Shown here: positions 6,571 to 8,367 of the stretch, piece by piece
Numbering within the stretch: position 1 is the first letter of the stretch
Layout of the letters: every line of letters begins with the position of its first letter
From: CAZYWA01 sp964650975 [NCBI: uncultured bacterium]
GTDB lineage: Bacteria > JADJOY01
Reading direction: 5' to 3'
Assembly: GCA_964650975.1 (NCBI GenBank)
Contig: CAZYWA010000353.1
Location: 1-8,367, forward strand
Length of the DNA: 8,367 nucleotides
Translations under genes and position numbers: made by a program
The notes under the pieces: model-generated
Told to the model about the DNA's origin: nothing
What the model saw: only the letters and a program-made list of their open reading frames with translations
The model's database searches: none

Positions 6571-7922
6571 CCACTCCCGGTTCCACGATTTCCCGCCGGC
6601 GCGTGGTGATCTCGGCGGCGCAAGCGCTGGCAATGGGAGCGGTGGTCGGACCGCGCATCGCGCGCGCCGGCGAGAACGGCGCCACCGCGAGCACGCTCGC
6701 CGCAGTGCAGCCCGCCGCGGCGGCAACCGCCCCTCCCGCGATGCGGGGCTATCGCCCGGTCATCACGCCCAACGGCGCGACCCTGCCCTGGAAGTGGGTG
6801 GGCGGCGTCAAGGTCTTCCATCTCGTCGCCGAGCCCGTCGATCACGAGCTGGCGCCGGGACTCGACGCGCGCTGCTGGGGCTACAACGGCCGCGTCCACG
6901 GCCCCACCATCGAGGCCGTGGAAGGCGACCGCGTCCGCATCTACGTCACCAACCGTTTACCCGCACCGACCACGGTCCACTGGCACGGCGTTCGAGTGCC
7001 GAACGGCATGGACGGAGTGGGCGGGCTCACCCAGCCGCTGATCCAGCCCGGAGAGACGTTTCGCTACGAATTCACGCTCGAGCAGCACGGGACGCTCATG
7101 TACCACTCGCACCACGACGAGATGACCCAGATGGCGCTCGGCCAGATGGGGCTCTTCGTGATCCACCCGCGCGACGTGGACCGTGCCTCGCAGGTGGATC
7201 GCGACTACGCGCTGCTCCTGAGCGAGTGGAAGGTGGTGCCCGGCACCCGCCGCCCCGATCCCAACGAGATGGTGGAGTTCAACGTGCTGACCTTGAACGC
7301 GCGCGCGTTTCCCGGCACGGCGCCGCTGGTCGCGAAGACCGGCGAGCGCGTGCGGATCCGGATCGGCAACTTGAGCGCCATGGACCACCATCCGATCCAC
7401 CTCCACGGCCACTCGTTTCGCGTCACCGCGACCGACGGCGGACCCGTGCCCGAGTCGGCGCAGTGGCCGGAGACCACCACACTGGTGCCGGTGGGCAGCA
7501 CGCGCACCATCGAGTTCGTCGCGAACGCACCCGGCGACTGGGCGATGCACTGCCACATGAGCCATCACGTGATGAATCAGATGGGCCACAGCACGTCGAA
7601 CACGGTGGGCGTCGATGCCGGTGCCATCGATGCCGCCGTGAGCCCGCTGCTGCCCGGGTACATGACCATGGGCGCCGACGGCATGGGAGACCACGGTTTG
7701 CACGTCGAATCCGGGCATCATCCGGTGCCGGAGAACAGCATTCCCATGGTCGGCGGGCACGGACCGTTCGGATACGTCACCATGGGCGGCATGTTCACGC
7801 TGCTCAAGGTGCGGGACGAGCTTCCCGCGCACGGTGATCCGGGCTGGTACAAGCACCCGGCGGGGACCGTGGCCTCGCTCGCCGGCGCGAGCGAGCTCGC
7901 GCGCGACGGGGTGAAGTCATGA
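6567..7922 (+). CDS. Multicopper oxidase of two-domain laccase architecture, exported, probable Cu(I) oxidase
   Basis: 451 residues. The Tat-like signal peptide has SRRRVV at 9-14 and an A-x-A cleavage site at about 32-34. All four copper motifs are intact: HWHG (H138, H140), YHSHH (H180, H182), HPIHLHGH (H275, H278, H280) and HCHMSHHVMNQM (H328, C329, H330, H334, M339). The predicted type 1 site is H275, C329, H334 and M339; the other eight His form the type 2/3 cluster. Only about 190 residues separate HWHG from HCH, as in two-domain small laccases, against about 400 in three-domain CueO, so a trimer with intersubunit trinuclear sites is expected. A roughly 110-residue C-terminal extension carries M366, M368, M373, M394, M406, M409 and several His. 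Likely role: oxidise periplasmic Cu(I) to Cu(II). A phenol oxidase activity is possible. The start has GAGGTGA just upstream and overlaps the preceding stop by 4 bases. Confidence 0.94.
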   Translation: MTTPGSTISRRRVVISAAQALAMGAVVGPRIARAGENGATASTLAAVQPAAAATAPPAMRGYRPVITPNGATLPWKWVGGVKVFHLVAEPVDHELAPGLDARCWGYNGRVHGPTIEAVEGDRVRIYVTNRLPAPTTVHWHGVRVPNGMDGVGGLTQPLIQPGETFRYEFTLEQHGTLMYHSHHDEMTQMALGQMGLFVIHPRDVDRASQVDRDYALLLSEWKVVPGTRRPDPNEMVEFNVLTLNARAFPGTAPLVAKTGERVRIRIGNLSAMDHHPIHLHGHSFRVTATDGGPVPESAQWPETTTLVPVGSTRTIEFVANAPGDWAMHCHMSHHVMNQMGHSTSNTVGVDAGAIDAAVSPLLPGYMTMGADGMGDHGLHVESGHHPVPENSIPMVGGHGPFGYVTMGGMFTLLKVRDELPAHGDPGWYKHPAGTVASLAGASELARDGVKS

Positions 7923-8367
7923 GCGCCTCGAGCATGCCGGTGCCGCGAGCCACGCGAGCACGATGGCTCGTGCTGGGTCTCGTCGTGGGGCTCGCGGGAG
8001 CGATCGGCGTGGGAACGGCGCTCGTCCTGTGGGGTGGTGTGAGCGCCCGCCCGGAACCGTCGGCGCTCGAAGCGCGGATCGCACGGGCCGCTCGGCACTG
8101 GGCGATCCCCGCGGCCGATCGCGTCCGGGTGAACCCGATCCCACCGAGCGACGCCGTGATCGCGCTGGGCCGCGACCACTGGGCCGACCACTGCGCCACC
8201 TGCCACGGCAACGACGGCAGCGGCGACACCCCGATCGGCAGGGGGCTCTCGCCGCGCGCGCCTGACATGAGGCTTTCTGCCACACAGGAGCTCTCCGATG
8301 GGGAGCTCTACTACATCATCGTGAACGGAGTGCGGCTCACAGGCATGCCTGCATGGGGAGATCCGAG
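7919..8367 (+). CDS. Membrane-anchored monohaem cytochrome c, 3' end beyond the window
   Basis: ATG at 7919 overlaps the oxidase TGA (ATGA), with GGGGTGA just upstream as a modest ribosome site. About 149 residues are visible and the frame is open at the window end. The N terminus has basic residues and then a hydrophobic segment at about 16-38 (WLVLGLVVGLAGAIGVGTAL), probably an uncleaved inner-membrane anchor. The haem-binding motif CATCH is at 92-96 (C92, C95, H96), followed by GNDGSGD. The sixth ligand is probably M143 in VRLTGMPAWG. This is a class I cytochrome c fold facing the periplasm. Coupling to the oxidase suggests it takes or gives electrons in copper oxidation, or feeds the oxidase; this is inferred from context alone. 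Confidence 0.93.
   Translation, partial: MSASSMPVPRATRARWLVLGLVVGLAGAIGVGTALVLWGGVSARPEPSALEARIARAARHWAIPAADRVRVNPIPPSDAVIALGRDHWADHCATCHGNDGSGDTPIGRGLSPRAPDMRLSATQELSDGELYYIIVNGVRLTGMPAWGDP

Noticed and set aside
6560-7837. A 425-codon plus-strand frame over the multicopper oxidase in another phase.
   Set aside because: Arg/His/Pro-rich shadow; the 6567 frame carries all copper motifs.

Overview
The window comes from a GC-rich Gram-negative bacterium. All genes lie on the + strand, codons end mostly in G or C, and the products span an inner membrane, a periplasm and an outer membrane. The gene types and codon style fit a deltaproteobacterial, myxococcotal or similar soil or sediment lineage, but nothing here fixes the taxon.

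Layout: (1) 2-859, the 3' part of a CusB-type periplasmic adaptor gene; (2) 859-4128, a complete CusA-type heavy-metal RND pump gene, coupled to cusB by a 1-base overlap; (3) 4129-4523, about 395 bases without a convincing gene but with two large inverted repeats, one having a perfect 32-bp stem; (4) 4524-4919, a small secreted Cys-containing protein of unknown function; (5) 5053-6570, a TolC-family outer-membrane lipoprotein (CusC role); (6) 6567-7922, a multicopper oxidase with the ligand spacing of two-domain laccases plus a Met/His-containing C-terminal extension; (7) 7919 to the window end, the 5' part of a membrane-anchored monohaem cytochrome c. Genes 5-6-7 are linked by 4-base ATGA overlaps.

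Together the genes read as a periplasmic copper (or silver) defence locus. The adaptor, pump and outer-membrane lipoprotein would form a tripartite Cu(I)/Ag(I) exporter. The multicopper oxidase would oxidise Cu(I) to the less toxic Cu(II), and the cytochrome could exchange electrons with it. The strongest substrate evidence is that the three methionines of the E. coli CusA metal site can be matched in this pump with their spacing largely kept. Several of the other methionines proposed as a relay in E. coli CusA are replaced.

I did not find a wholly new system. The points most worth a second look are the structured intergenic region, the small Cys protein, the two-domain oxidase translationally coupled to a cytochrome, the altered methionine relay in CusA, and the gene order, which may mark a junction between two adjacent metal-efflux clusters.
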